From contig NC_029527.1 of the NCBI RefSeq assembly GCF_001577835.2, positions 4,627,256-4,691,255 of the forward strand: a DNA stretch of 64,000 bases, read 5' to 3'. The translations under genes were made by a program, and so were the position numbers. Below the pieces are notes generated by a model. It was given only the letters and a program-made list of their open reading frames with translations. It ran no database searches and was not told where the DNA came from. The stretch is from Coturnix japonica (Eukaryota > Chordata > Aves > Galliformes > Phasianidae). Below, piece after piece: positions 1 through 14,600 of this stretch (position 1 is the first letter of the stretch; every line of letters starts with the position of its first letter).

Positions 1-2780
1 CACAGCTGCTTAGCCCGTGACCGTCCCTAGGATAAACCGTCTTTGTCTTTAATCACATTCATTCTTTTACAATTTAACTAGTGGAATCTCTTCATGTCCT
101 TTCTCATGAAGCCATTCTGCATAAACACTCTCCACAACCAAACAACAGTAATTATTAAAAAAAATAAATAAATCAGGAACATGCACTCACAATTTCCCGT
201 TTCCTTTGCAATTTCAGAGCATCATGGTAGAATTTTTGCTGGAGCAGCTACTTAATGCTGTTTCTGCTATGCATATCAATGAGATAACGGCAAAACAACA
301 CAGCACCTTCAGTGGGAGGAGGGTTGAGCACTGCCATCACAGCGAGGCTGCAGTTCTTGCTTAGCACTGGGAGTACACTGTGCTGTAGCAGTGACAGAAA
401 CCATTTTGCTCATTTCAGCCGTCTGCATTTTCATTAACAGTCGGTGTGGTTATTCCTTCCCCACGGGGCTGTGAAACTGTAAATAGCAAAAAGAATGAGA
501 ACAGGCAGTCAGTCAAATGACTGAATATTAAAAAGGTCATAAGTGGTGCACAAAGCCAACATAACTGAATGGACGTGTTAGAGAGTGAAATTCCAATAAT
601 AGCCTCCCAGCTCCAAGATAATATCAATATGAACAAATAGCACAGAACCTTTAATTCAAGTATCGCTGAAATTGGAATTCAGCTTAAAATACAATTTTTT
701 TTTCCAATACTCTTAAGTTATTTTTCCTAATAAAAGCTAAATTCTGTCAGTGGGATCATCTTTTCACTGGGGGGCTTAATGACGTTCCATTCTATGAGAG
801 TTAGGAAGAGCCTCAGCTGCTCTCCTGGCCCTTCCATACCCACTTCCTATGAAGCACACTTTCCTTTAAAGGCTAACATCCAGGCTCTGAGAAAGGTGGC
901 AAGTAACCTCCACCACTCACAGGCATCAAGGTATGCACAGGGCAAATCTCACACTGGTACAGAATTGATGTACACCAATCGTGTCACAACTCTGGGAAAA
1001 GAGAGGTAGAGGGGGAAGATCAATGATAGGAGATTGATGCCTTGTGAGCCCATCACCCCAGCACAGGCAGCCCAAGCTGCTGAGTCACTGGTTATTGCAA
1101 ATGAGGGGCAGAGCATTTTCCATTCCCAGGCACAGAATGGCTGCCTTTTAGACAAACTTAATGATTTCTGCTATCACCCTCCTGAAAAAAAAGCCAGGTC
1201 TTCGAAGGTTTCAGTGTCTGTGCCACTGCCATAGCTGTAAGTGTTGTCACACCCAGCCGATTTTCATTTAAAACGATAGATAAGCTTTTAGGGCTTCTGT
1301 CAGGATATCATAAGGGAGAAACCCGTGTTGCTACTGGAGACCAAAGTAAGGAGCAGATCAGGTTTTCCGGCAGTACCAACTGACAGCACACTGCAAACAC
1401 AGTCCTAAGCTATGAGAATTGGCATAACCTGAAAATCCCCTTTTTAACTAGGCAAAGTGCATTTCTGTGGGGAAAGCGAGTGTAGCTCTTACAGTCAGCT
1501 GGTTCTCAAGGTGCAGGAAACTGTGAGGTCCTACTCCCTCTCAAGCCACTGGCCCTGTTCATTCCTACTGGGGAGATCTCTTCTTGGCCAGTCACCTACA
1601 TTGGTTTACAACATCCAGTGCCATTTAGGATACAGTCTAAGCTGCCAAGAGCACTAACTTCCCAAGGACATAAGGTAAAGTCTGGCATCTTGTTGAGTGG
1701 TGGAAACCACAACAGGAAGAAGTGGTGGAGTACAGCAAGGATGCCTGGTTTTCCTTTGACCTTCCTTTGGCACAGAAATCATAGAACTGTAAAATCCTCC
1801 TATAGGAGGCATTACATCCTGATGTACACAGAAAGCAGAACAGCTCATGTTTCTGCTGCTCCTATGTGTGAATGGCTTTTCAATTGCTTACCTTCACTCT
1901 ATAAACTATCTGGTTCATTTTCAAAATAGTAGTATTTCATATATCTTTATTTTTAACATGCTTCTGTGGACAAGGGCAGAATGCAACAAAACCAACATCC
2001 AAATTATAAGCTGGAAAAATAATTAAAACAAGGGGCTTTCAGGTCACACATCAGCAGATCAGAGGGACACAGTAATTAATTTCTGGCAGCCTTTGACAAT
2101 GGGGCATGGAACATTCTTTAGTTCGTTTCATTACAAGTTCGAATGAACTTGAAAAATAGAAAACCTTGTACAAAATTTCCCCTGATTTGTTATATAGATA
2201 AATTCAACTTTTTATTTTTTAATGTAGGCATTTGCTAAAAATTTTAATGAAAACCAATTATAAAAATATATATATTTTAATTTTTAAAACCAAATTCTCA
2301 TCCTTCATTTTTGTGCACTCCCCAGCTACAGCTGAACCCCAGCAATTTCATTTGTGAGGCAGATCTGGTCTCTATAAAGCAGTAAAGTTATACCTCAGTG
2401 GGGAATTCTTCAAGATCTTTTGTTTAAGCATTTTTACTTCCTAAAATGTTATTCCAGTCCTAGCAACACAGTCCAACTTCAACAAGTAATTGAAACACTA
2501 TCTGTGCTCAGTAGATGGACATCCCTCATCTGCACCACAGGGAAAGAAAAATATACCCTTGTTGAAAACTGCCCCTAGAAACCAGCTCTTCTTGCTGAGC
2601 TCTCAGTATTTGCATCAGGATTAACTGTTCTGTACCAAACCCTGCTACCAGGCACAGATCCCTTTGGATTAATTACTCAATAATAGGACTGTTGAAAATA
2701 TAAAAGATTCCAGTGTCATCTGTCGAAAGATACCTGGTTGTCCTGAAGATTATTTGCAACAGAGGAGCTAATGAAGTAGA
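1..2780. other. Non-coding flank, no gene seen
   Basis: I see no exon-like reading frame with splice sites, no recognisable protein and no repeat family here. Open frames are short and composition-driven. The stretch is AT-rich and CpG-poor. A 16-bp perfect AT palindrome lies at 2263-2278 and is probably low-complexity drift. By human synteny this should be part of the NINJ1-WNK2 intergenic interval. Confidence 0.6.
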
Positions 2781-2809
2781 CACCATCCACCTACCAGTAA
2801 AATATTGCC

Positions 2810-3060
2810 TGCTAACCATGTCCCTCAGTGCCATGTCTCCACGTTTCTTGAACTGCTCCTGGGACAGTGACTCCAGCACCTCCCTGGGCAGCCCATGCCA
2901 ATGCTCCAACACTCTTTCAGAGAAGTTTTCCCTAATACTCAAGCTGAACCTCCCCTGGCACAACTTGAGGCCATTCCCTCTCATCGTGTCAAGTAACAGC
3001 GAGGAGTGAGCCCCCTTCCTCTCTTCCCTGGACTCCCTCTCCCACACCTCAGTAGCCCAA
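2810..3060 (-). mobile_element. CR1 LINE 3' fragment, antisense to window
   Basis: Read on the minus strand, this fragment encodes the typical residue of a CR1 reverse-transcriptase C-terminus. It includes words close to 'FSERVLEHWHGLPREVLES' and 'KKRGDMALRDM', which are common in bird CR1 tails. On the plus strand the order 'cctccctgggcagcccatgc' followed by the 'ccctaatactcaagctgaac' block is the reverse complement of a CR1 3' region. It is 5'-truncated and diverged, so it is an old, dead copy. The 174-codon minus-strand frame at 2673-3197 is this fragment plus chance flanks and is not a host gene. Confidence 0.85.
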
Positions 3061-4559
3061 AATAAGCAGGCAGAGCTGGCAGCATGGTGCCCTAACAGGG
3101 GGAGCAGGCACGAGCTTGTCAGAGGAACATCATGAACAAGTAAGTGATGCTTTGTAGGTCCTGGCCTGCTCGGAGGGATGAGGGCAGTTAAACACAAGCG
3201 TCACAGAACTCATATGAGGGGACCACCGGAGCTAGAGCAGCAGTGAAAGAATACCAGGAGGTGGGAATACCATGGGGGAGGTATACAGCAATGCAGTACT
3301 GTCCTGCTTGGGAGGGAGGAGATCACTGGGAAAGCCATCCTCTGGCACAACACAGATGCCCCTAAAGAACTGTCTGCTTTAATCAATACACCCCAAAATG
3401 TCTTAGCAGCATTTGCATGGGTAGTTGCATGATATCAGGCTTTGTTATATCAGAGCAATACAACACAAGCTTTGCAAAGCTGCCTGTTCAAGATGATGCA
3501 AGATAACAAGCACCGCTCCCACAGCGTGGAAAGCAAGGCAACAGCAAAGGCAGAACCTTTTGCAAGTACATGGCTGGATTCAGTGCCTCTTCAGATATTT
3601 AAAATAGCTCAATTTGCTTTTCTTTTCTTACAACAGTGCCTTCACTCCCAAGCTGGAGCGGAAGAGTATTTTCTCACTTGAATAATGCCCCTCTAGCAAA
3701 ATGAATTATAAATAGATAGAGAGCAAGTGTTGCTGAAGTGTAGAGGGCTTAAGTCTGTCTGCCACTTTTGGTTTCATAATCACGAACACCCTGCTTTCCA
3801 AGATTTAGTCTTCCTCATTTCCATTCTTCTGACTCAGAACTGGGCCTGTGTTAGAGCCTTTCATAACCACCATATGGTGCCTAGAAAGCCTTTCAGATAT
3901 TTACAGTTCCCCAGGGCCTGCTCTAGATTCAAGACATAAATTTGAGGATGACAATCATTCACACCAGGGCAAACAATTTTTAGAGGGATTTTTCCCACTT
4001 CTCCAGTGCTCAGTGCATTTAACTAGAAAATAGGCAGCATCCCAAGACAAGCAGCTCCTTAGTGAAACACTTCCCAATAGATCAGATTTTATGTCTTCTG
4101 ATTTAAAATGTTTGCTCTTGCCATAGAAGTATATGGAAGTACAAGTTTTCTTGTTATTTCTCCAAACACATTTGTACGTTCCCTTCTATTTGTATTCTTC
4201 CTGCCTACCAGTTTTCTGACTCATTTCTTCACTGCTTTTCTCAGTAAATGATTTCTAAATTCCTTCTGCCAACAGAATCGAATGCTGTCCTTCAGGTGAG
4301 TGTGTGGTGCTGATTTCAAATATCACACGGTCACAATTGCACTATTAGTTATCTCAGCCATTATCCATGTCTTACCAGTTTACGAGTTGGCCACCACCAC
4401 ACGCTGATCAGCTTCCTTTAATTTCAGCCTGACAATGATCTCCTCTCTTTGGTGACCAGTGGAAGAATCCAAAGGAACAGCGTGGATCTGTGACCATGTT
4501 GGCTATCAGGAACAGGCTGATCAGAGCAATGGCCATAGCACTGAACTGCCCAATTCAGG

Positions 4560-4680
4560 GGTGTGCCTGGATAACATTCTCAGTCGTAAGGTCTGAATTG
4601 TAGGTGGTGTTGTTGGGAGCTGGATTTGGAGATTCTTATGGGTCCCTTCCAACTCGAGATATTCCATCATTCTACGGCTG
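4560..4680 (+). mobile_element. CR1 LINE tail, sense
   Basis: The CR1 3' end is recognisable from a 'ttgttgggagctggatttgg' block followed by 'gggtcccttccaactcgag' and a degenerate 'ccatcattctacgg' terminal repeat. It is diverged and short. It may begin further left, in the poorly preserved stretch from about 4440. Confidence 0.75.
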
Positions 4681-7600
4681 TTTTGCTTTTAAGGTTCTCC
4701 AAGTTTCTTTTCATTGTGGTTGGTTTTAATTACCCCAAGTTCTATCAACATCATGCCTAGGTTTCTTAGTCTTATCTGAAATATTTAGGTTTTCCATTTT
4801 TCTAAATCTGCAAATAGAAGCCTCATCTTTTGAATTACATACTTTTTCTTCAGCATTTTAAAATGGGAGACATCCACATTTATTTCCTTGTCCTCTGTGT
4901 TTCAATGGCTTCTATAATTTCTTCTATTCCAGACAAGGATAATTAGTAACCAGTCTCAGATTTTATAATTTTGCTGTATTATTGTTGCTAAAATGAATGT
5001 TCCCATTCTTCTGAAGGCATTTTGGGACAGCTGGAGATGGGCAAATTGATCTGAAGAAATAAACAACTGAAGTTTCCTACAAAAAAAGACCAAAGATATA
5101 CTTTGAGACTCAAGAAATGAATCGGTTTCTTCACATTCTTTTTGAAAGTTCTACTTCCAATGGAAGCAGAAATGTTTAAAAACAGTTGCATGAGCCACCT
5201 TCCTTAAACCACTTACATCCAAGGAGATGTACATCCAGATCATGCAAGCAGGTGGTTTTAGGGAGACTTCTGTCTATGTTACTGTCCTAGGAGTTTTTCC
5301 ATATCTCTAATATTTAGCTGTCATTAATTAGAACATAAGTGAGCGTAAATGAGATTGTGGTTTTGCTTCAAAAATTAGTTAAAACAAATACAGCAGCAAT
5401 GTAATCTAACCTCCAAAAGCCAACAGTGTGCTGTGATGAAAATCAATGGAGTGCTCTAAAGAGCATGGACTTACTGGAAAAATAAATTGGAAGCAGACAT
5501 CTTTGGCAACACACTGGACTCTGGAAGTCATATCACATTTCAGATGTTGGTTCTGGAAGAGGCTTGGCAGTTCTCTGGTTGGTTGGCTTTGCATAGCTGG
5601 GTTTAGATGAGGAGACCAACCAATTCCTGCACAAGGCCACCATGTGGCACACAGGGCTGTGGAAGTGGCTGCTGGTTGCAGGTCCTCCTGGGAGCCAGGT
5701 CTGCCCCAGTGAGGAAATCTGAAGCAGGAGACACCACTCATCTGCCCTTATTAAACCAGTGCATAGGAAATGGCCTGTTTAAAGCATGCACCACTCCTAG
5801 ATCACAAGCTGGTTTGCTGCTCTTCTCTACTGTGAAAAATAACCATGAGACAATGGCGATGGGAAGATGCAGCAGGGTCTTGCATCCTTGCTGCCAAGTA
5901 TTGTTATTTCAGAGGGAAACATGGGCTGATTCCAGCTGCTTATTCTGAAGGTAAAGTTAATGAACATAACAGCAGGAAAGAACAGCTTCAGATATGGAAA
6001 AAGAAGGAAATCCAGCATGGAAACACATGCAGAAGAATAAAACTTTTGGTGAAGAACACTGTGGCATTACTTATGCTGACAAAAAGGGACGTGCCTCAAC
6101 AAATAGAGGCAGCAAGTGCCTCAGCAGTCTGTTGTTTTCTGCTAGAGCTGGAAAATGATTCACGCTATTCAGAAAATCACATTGTGATGTCAATAATAAA
6201 TAACATAGGGTACTTCCTTCAACACTGTTCTCTTTTTCAGAAGTTCTCTACTTTGTTGTATATTTTTATTGTGGCTTATAATGGTGCACAGCTCTATTCC
6301 TAGCTCGTATCAACATTCTTCACACCTTTTTTCTGCAGAACTTCTGTCATTTCACAAGGCAACACAATGCTAAGAGTTAACAGACCAGATTATCAGGGAA
6401 ACATCCTCACCATTCATTGCAGCCGAGGTGTGAGGTAAGCTTTGTGTGTTAGCTATGCTTCCTCTACACAGATACTCCTACAGCATTTTCCAAATCCAGT
6501 TTATAACATAGCTAAATAATATACGTGCCACTGAGGTTGCTGTATCTGCGAAGTGGCATCAGTGGTTAATCTGCTCCATTGCCTTTTCTGGGAGCTGCAC
6601 TACTCATAAGGAATCTGAAACAGAAAACCTTTACTCAGAAACATAGTAGGATAAGAATGTCCAAATTCAAATACATAAGAAAGAGCCTCTACAGGCGCTG
6701 ATTGCCCAGTCCTGCTGTTCTTGGGCTGAAAACTGGAAAATCTCCTTTGACGCATTCATAACTAATTGTATCAGTCCAGGTATCATGCCATTAACCAAAT
6801 AACTGCTGATAAATTGATTTTTTAAAATGTTCCCATATTGCTATTACTAAAATAATAAAATAAGACTGTATTAACACGTGCAAGATAACAAAGCTGACTT
6901 GATTAATAATTGTGCAAGGATTGTTTTTTTGTTTTTTTTTTGGTTTGGTTTTTTTTTTTGAGATTTAGATTAGGTAGATATTCTGCCTATTTTCATGCCA
7001 TTATTTTATGTTGAACACATTTTTAATAACGATGGGATACACTATTAAGGATACAAAGAGCTGTCAGCAGTTTCCATTGAATTCTGTGACATTTCCAGAG
7101 TACTCTAAATGATTCTAGAAATCAAAGAATGCAATCAATCACTTCTGGGCAAAATCCCTTTCGTACTGTTTCTACCAATGGCTTAGAAAAAAAACCAGCA
7201 ACACCTTTTAAGGGTTCAGTTGCCTTGAAGGGGAAGAAGAGAGGTGTGGTTTTGCTACATTCTGGCCCCATTCAGCCAAGGCCTGAATCAGGCCATCTTC
7301 CTTATGAGAGCTCATAGGTTTTGGGCAGTGCAGCTAGGGAACCCTTCCATCCTAGCTGTGCTTCTCAAGAGTGCTGCAAAGCAAGGGCTATGTACTGCTC
7401 ATCTGCACTAAAAGATAGAAAAGACCATAATTACTGTCTACAAGCTCTTGCACCATGAGCCCTGCAATGCCTGATTCTGCTCTAGATAATCTTTTGTTAG
7501 ACAGTCATACTCTGCCCTGCAATTCTGTTTTAGAGACCAAGCTCTCCTTTATGCCAAATCTGTGACCCTTGAGAGGCCACGCACAGAGTACAGCCCCATG

Positions 7601-8530
7601 GCCAAACATTCCTCTGTATTAGCATCAATTATATCACTTTGCTGCTGGCAGATTCTTGCTCCCCAGACAAAAAGAGAAACAAAAATGGAGAGAGTTTTGA
7701 TAGTTGTGCTTGTTTGGACAGAGATTAACAGCACAAAAAGGGAAACAGAAAGTTTTTCCATCATAACTCCTGATGTATCAAAGCTTAATCAGGTTCCTTC
7801 AAGCTGGGCAGAGTGTATTTAAACAAGGCATTTCAGTAACGTAACAGCACATCAGCCACTTTAGATACTGCAATTCCCAGGCAAGAAAGGCCCCATCTAA
7901 CTTCAGCCAGATATGCCATTTCAAGAAACTAAAAGACTTGAAATTGAATTAGAACAAATTCTGATGCAAGCTTAAAATAAAGGCATTCCATTTTTAATGC
8001 AAACTCAAAATACTATAAGGGTATGCAATCAGTTTGGAGAATTGACTCAGGTTTTTCTAAAAGAGATTCAAACAAAATTGAAGTGGATGCCCGAGGACCC
8101 ACATGGAACCAACCTAGGCACTGCTGTGTTCCTCCATATCTGCTGCAAGCCAAGGCATCTCTGCTCACCTGTTCCACTAGTGGGCACACCTAAGCTTGGA
8201 GATAGGCCCTGGGGGCCTCAAGAGTGTGGTTTCATGAGAAAAGTATACATTCTTTATTTTTCTTTATATTCTCCTAGGAGCTGCACAGTCCTCGCTGCTT
8301 CTCCAGCCTGCCCCTGGTGTCTGTGCCAGCCTGAAGAGCTGTAATTGCTCTGAGATGAAAATGGAAACAGTGATTTTGGGGGACAAACCTTTAGGCCTGT
8401 TTGGAGACATTGCTTAGCTACGCAGACATTTACATCTGTATCAGTTGTCAAGCTAGAGAAAAAGACAACTATATTGGATCAGCAGGAAAACCAGCGCTTG
8501 AGGGGAGGTCATCCATCCACACCCAGTGCT
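4681..8530. other. Intergenic DNA, no gene seen
   Basis: No supported exon. The longest frame (plus strand 5845-6303, 152 codons) has no family resemblance, no splice context and no promoter, and I treat it as chance. A T-rich, partly regular tract lies at 6921-6959. Confidence 0.55.
6921..6959. repeat. T-rich low-complexity tract
   Basis: Runs of T interrupted by single or paired G occupy about 39 bases. It may be the poly(A) remnant of an antisense retro-insertion, but no body of such an element is visible next to it. Confidence 0.7.
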
Positions 8531-8539
8531 CTGGGGCAG

Positions 8540-8660
8540 GCTCACAGAGGCAGATAATGCTCCTGCCAAGTTACATGGTGTTCCAACCTGTTCTTGAAAG
8601 ACCTCCAGTGGTGGGTAATCCACGTCTCACAATGCAGGCCAATGGCCAGGACCTTAGCAG
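8540..8660 (-). mobile_element. Degenerate CR1 fragment, antisense
   Basis: The words 'gttccaacctgttcttgaaa' and then 'gacctccagtggtgggtaat' followed by 'ccac' correspond to the reverse complement of the CR1 3' region (consensus-like 'cctccagggatggggcatcc'). It is strongly diverged, and both ends are uncertain. Confidence 0.6.
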
Positions 8661-11600
8661 AGGATGATTCCCTGCACGAACAATGGTCCCTTCTATTATG
8701 TTTTGGCAAATGCAGAAAGGAATTTGCTCTATCTCGTAGATCAGGCTAATTCCCTTGCCTGGCTAGGTTCTGTCAGCTGAGCTTTGAAGATACCCAGTAA
8801 TTTCAGTCCTAGGAGAGCATTATGAGCCGTTCTCTGATGAACGCATCATCAAGGACAACACTGTAATGGGTTTTTAAATTGTTTCCCTTAGTCATAGGCT
8901 TAAAATAAGAATTAAAAAGAGGCGGAAGAAATAGTACAAGCATTAGACAAATGTAATAGGAATGCTTAGGCACTGTGAAAACCAAGGGAGAACATAATTA
9001 CAGACCATGTTTCACAAAGTGCGAGACACTGGAGCAGAAGCAATACTTTAAACTTGTATACATTCAGCTGTTTGGCTGAACAGTCTGGGGCTGGGCTCCT
9101 CAGGTACCTCTGATTCCTAAACCCAGAAGCACAAGCAAAAGGCCTCATTCTTTAGCAGCAAAGCTGGGAGTGCTGCTAGAAACACAGAGCATGCAGATGG
9201 AAAACACCTGCGAGCTCAAAGCATGGTGAGAGGAGCAGGCCAGCACTGAGCCTGCTTGTAAGCTGTGCATGTGAACAGTCTTGGGGGCTGGGTTTGAGGC
9301 ACCATAGTACATCATATTTAATCTATCTACAGGAGCAGCTTTAGCTTGAGATATCATTTAGATATTGTGAAGACTGCGAGGAATTCTATTATATCAAACA
9401 TGCAAGAACTAATACATGCACAGAAGAGCAGCGTGGTTTAGATTTTTAACCCAGCTCCTAACAATGGGAAAGAGTGAACAAAGAATGATATTAAGCATTG
9501 GAATATGGAAGTCGAGGTCAGAAGCTTTGAGGCTAAAGCAAACAGCTGTCTGAAAAACTGCCCACATCAGCACTAGCACTTTTGCACAAGTAGCTCCTAC
9601 CCTGCTGGCTGCAGAGCAAAACCTCAGTGCCATGCTTCTGTCTCATGTCTCCTTACAAACTGCAGAAAGATGAACACATTACATTCAATGCATTACTCCA
9701 GCCCTCGTGTTTGGCCTGCTACCACACATTTCACTAACTCGGCTGCTGCCAGATTGCTTGCTTCTCTGCTGATGGTCTCTGTGGAGGTAGTTACATCAGT
9801 GTGTAATGCTGTCTGATGCAATCTGTTGCAAATTTGCATCTTGGCCTGAAAGTTATCCTACAAGCCTTGCAGTAGGGCTCCATCATACCAGTGGCTGCAG
9901 ACAATACTTTCTAGGCGTAATGAAGACCACACGTATACCTGTAGGCAAATACACCGAGCAGAGCAGTTCTATCTGCAGTGAGAGTGCTAAGGCACCACAC
10001 TGCACAGGGCACAGCATTCTCTCATGGGCTGTATCACCCACCCCCAAGGAGTGCCTGGAGGATGAAGGAAACTGATGTGCATGGGAACCAGCAACAGTGG
10101 CTGTGGAAAGATCCTCCCCACTACTGCAGCCTAAGATACTAACCAAGTCCTCAGCCCGTCAGGGCAGGTTCACAGAGCAGGAAAACCTAGCAGCAACCCT
10201 AACATACCCAACCTCCAGGCCACAACCAGTCACAAGGCATGGGCTCCCTCCTAAATCCATGCATCAGAAGTCTCCCAGTGGCACAGTCCTGCACAGCAGC
10301 TGAGATCAGTTCTAAGCCAGCTCTGTACAGAACAAACTGCCAGATGACCACTTTAAGGGTTGTTTTGTTTTTAATAAATAAATAAGAAATTATATTGACA
10401 TTACTTTAATAACCTCATTTGGTTGCACAATAATCTATTCCCTCCTTAGCTGCGTGCCAGAACTGGCTGAGACATCACAGAGGTAAGTGATATAAATGCT
10501 GAAGCCATCTCTATGGAATTGCCTAGAGATATCTGACTCATGCTGCTATGTGCAGTTAATTTTGTCTTCAACCACTTTTTTTTAAAATTCATGTAAAGAT
10601 ATTTATACATCGATTTCCTAATTAATGCCATTAATATTCTATGTAAATGAAATGCCTTTCTGTGTATTTACATGAGATCTCAGGATGTACTACAGCAAGT
10701 AACAGACTAGCCATTACCAAGAGTATATAGCACTGCCTGGTGTGCTTGTGGTATATTCAGCATGTGCCAACATATCATCCACATCTCAGAACTTCTATTA
10801 AAAGGAGTAAAAGTTGCCACAAAGATCACCAAAGTTCTACCTGCTCCTTGCTGTCCTGCTGTTCAACTCAGCCAGGATAGACTCTGAACACACAAAACTC
10901 AGTATCTTAAAAAATACATTCCCACTTCCACTTCAAGCCACTGGGATATTTATGTAGTTAATACTTCCCCTGGCCTGGAGGCTGAAATTCCTGGTTTGAA
11001 ATTCTAGCTCCTGTAGGGGCAAAGGGTAAGGCCAGCTTTGAGAACTTACCACACCTCTGCCCATCACTGAGAAAAGTGAGACAAACAGTGGTAACATCCC
11101 ATCACTTAATAGGACTGGAATCTAGGTAGGTTTATATGGGAACCCACAGCCACATATATATTGCCTATATATGCATGCGTACAGCATACAGTCGTAGATG
11201 TATGCACTGGTTAACTCTCTCAGCAGTTAAGATCTTTCAGCAGTAACTCAGAAAAGCTTCTCAAATCACTTAAATTAAGTCACTACCATTTAAGCAGGAG
11301 TTACCTTCCAGGGTATTTTAATTATTATATATCACTGTAAGAGCACTGCTGAAGTCTCTCATGGCATTCCTGGAAAGACATCATTGTGGTGGTAAAACCT
11401 TCAAGATGCAGAAACCTGTACTTCCCTGTGCCCCTCAGGTACCATTATTCCATGCCGAGAATGTTTTTATAATGTAATAGTAACTCTGTGGTGTTACTGT
11501 TATTGCATTTTAATAACACACGTTTAACTATGGAAGATGATGAACATATGTGCTGTGAAAAGCCATGGCACTGTAATCGTATTCAAAGCAACCACCCTCA

Positions 11601-14600
11601 TAAATAAGGAAGAAACTGGAAACCTGATTTTATGTATGTTAATTACAGTGGGGGAAAATTAATGGCAGGCAAGAGAATAGTGCAGCAGTTAAAACACAAC
11701 AGTCAGGCAGGGGAAATTACAGATTTCTTTTAAAATTAGAATCAAACACCGGCTCTAGACACAAAATATGCAAATATCCCTACTGAAATTCAGCTTCTTC
11801 TCAGAACCAAATCCGCAGGCTCCTCTTTGGAGCACTACTGCAGCAGTCCTTTGTGCTTTTGCCTAGCAACAAGCCTGCTGGTGCCCGTACTCTCAGGAGT
11901 GACACTATTACCAAGACACAGTCAGATCTTTACATTTTGCTGTAGTTTTTGCTGTTTCATTTATTTAAGATGGGGCAGTGCTGTTTCAAGATTTCCCCTA
12001 GCTTGTTCCACCTGAAACAATGAGTGAGCCAGTAGGCAGCCTGGCTCTATGCAGCTGATGCTCAGGTGTGTTTCTCACCTGCAATGTCACACCTTGCAGA
12101 AGACACTGTGATGGAGGAGTCAATGACCTCAAACAGGCAGTGCCTACACTACTGGGCCTCCTGTTATGGGCCTGAGAAACCCAAATGTAATTTGTGTATC
12201 CTGTAATTTGTTATGCCTTTGGGAAAGGTAAACTGTAAATAGACCCCAGGGTGGAACATATTGATCCTGAGCCTGTGGCACACTGAGGAGGTAGTGATAC
12301 ACACAACAACTTAACCTGAGCAGATACAGGTCCATACGATGCTGCACAAACTCACTGGGTACAGGACATGCTCAGCCAGATCTCTCATCAAGTTCTCATG
12401 AGAACATCCTTTAGGAATGGAGTTGTTCTCTTGTAAGGTAGTCATATATTAGCTAGAATAAGCAAAAGGGAGAACTTCACTCCACGGAGAGGATCTGCTC
12501 TGCACAGTGCACTGAGGGAAAATTTTGGGGAGCTCCATCCAGTTCTACATGAACACAGGATGCTCAGCATCTAGAGGGATGTAAGATTTGTCTGTGTTCT
12601 ACGCTCTTTTCATTACTGTCTCATTAAAGCAGTTATCTCATTAAGCTGTTTGTTGTCAGGCCTTTTTATTACTGAGATCCAGAAAGAACCCTGCACTGTC
12701 TTTCTCACCTCCTCACACCCTGCACAGGACAACAACCAGCACAGTGAGGAACCAGCTCCTTCCAGCCCTCTTGCTTGTATTTATTCAGCCACTGTACATA
12801 TTTTCCATATATAACTGAAGCCAATTTTTAATGTTCTCTCATTGTCCAGTTGTATTCACAATTCCATAACCTAATACATGATGTAACCATGTTTACTGGC
12901 AAAAGCTGTCTTTTAAATGATGACCAATGCACCTTATGGCTTTAATTTATTTATAGCAATGAACAAAAGCTTTAGATCCAACTCTTGCTCTCATATTGCC
13001 AAAGGCTATCATTAAATTTTAATTGACAACTTCAATCTGCCCCAAGAGATATTTCCTCATCCTTTCCACAGACCTGCAGAGTCCTGTTCCCTGGACCTGC
13101 TTTCTATTCACCCCAACCTGAGAAGTGCATTAAGATTTTGGCCAAGCTTAATTCAAACCCTATGTTCTAGAATGATGAGTAACATACCAAACCTTTGCCT
13201 GAACCAAAGGCCTCACATTTTTACATGATGGATTAGAATACTTGAGGCAGACGTTCATTCTTCATGGGTAGGATTTCCAGTGTAATCCTTCACTCGCCTC
13301 TCACATGAACCTTGTCCTTCAGCAGATGGGTTTTGAAAAGCTCTGCAAGGAGAAGTCTCTGCTCATCAGCCAAAGTGCCATCAGAACAAGCCTGCCACTA
13401 AAACCAGCTGCAAGGCTTCAAACTTGGGGTGGATGCTCTGCGGCTTTCCCCCAGCAGTGGCAAGGAAGAACCTGCAGAGGACAGCACACCACACACCAAA
13501 GCCTTGGCTCTGTAAATGTCCACCTAGCAAGCAGTAGGTCCTCAGATAATCACTGCCAGAGCTGCCCATGTGATTCCCACTGTGTGGGACTACACGTTGC
13601 CACACTGAAACACCACTTTGTTTCTGCTAGAAACAAAGTTAACCGAAGTGGCTGTTATGATGTTATAATGTATTCTGGTGACTGACATATCCATGTCAGT
13701 ACAGATCCAGCCATAGACTACAGTGGCTGCTTCAAAAGTTGAAGCATGCGTTTCCACCCTCTGCCCATAATACATGTGCCTTCCATAGCCCATGTCTGTT
13801 TCAGGATATACCGAGGTCATGAAAATTTAATTGTATCAACACTAGCATAGGAAATTATGACAACGCAGTTGTTTACATGATAAATACGATAAATAAATAA
13901 GGAAGATTGCAGGGAGCTGTAAAATTGCTCCAGGTTGTGCTTATGCACTTCCATTTTTCACTTGAATATTAAAATTAGCTTATATTAAAAACTGCAGAGA
14001 GAATCCAACACACATGCTGGCTGCAGCATTTCAGCTTTTCCCACCGTAAGCATCTTTCTATCTCATGAATCCTTTTTCACAGGCCTGTTGATACCAAAAA
14101 AAAAAAAAAAAAAAGCCATCACTGACGGTGCTATGAAATAGGTTATGCCGCAAAGTTATAAAATCGTTACTCTGGAATGCAGATGGACCAAAAATATCCA
14201 AGCCCTCATGCAGGGCTGTGCCGCAGATCCTGTATACCATGCAAGCACAGATTTGCTGCTTTCGTTTTAATCTGCAGCTCTCTAATCTTAAAACAGCCAG
14301 CACTTTGTAAGGAAGAAAGAATTTTGCCCTCCATGGTGTGCTACCACATGTGCTCAAAGAGCCGTGACGGAAACATTTGCACAGAGCCTACAAAAAGGAA
14401 TTGTTCACTCTGCACACATAAAGGAACTGTTGAATATGCTCCAGAGGATTAAAGAGTAGTTAAAGCACCGGGGACAGCAAAGAGATCACAGGAAGACATA
14501 GCAGGAAAACACTGTGTGGCAAGAAGGGGTCAGACAGATATTCTACTTATGTACCATCAACCCTGTTTAAAAAACAAAACCAAAGCAAACAAACTACCAA

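Noticed and set aside
2673-3197. A 174-codon minus-strand open frame as a host gene
   Set aside because: Its recognisable centre is the C-terminal debris of a CR1 LINE, and the rest is chance flank with no splice or promoter context.
3866-3877. Perfect 12-bp palindrome CACCATATGGTG
   Set aside because: Palindromes of this length are expected by chance in a window this size, and nothing around it suggests a function.
5845-6303. A 152-codon plus-strand frame
   Set aside because: No family resemblance, composition like its non-coding surroundings, no promoter, and no splice sites that extend it.
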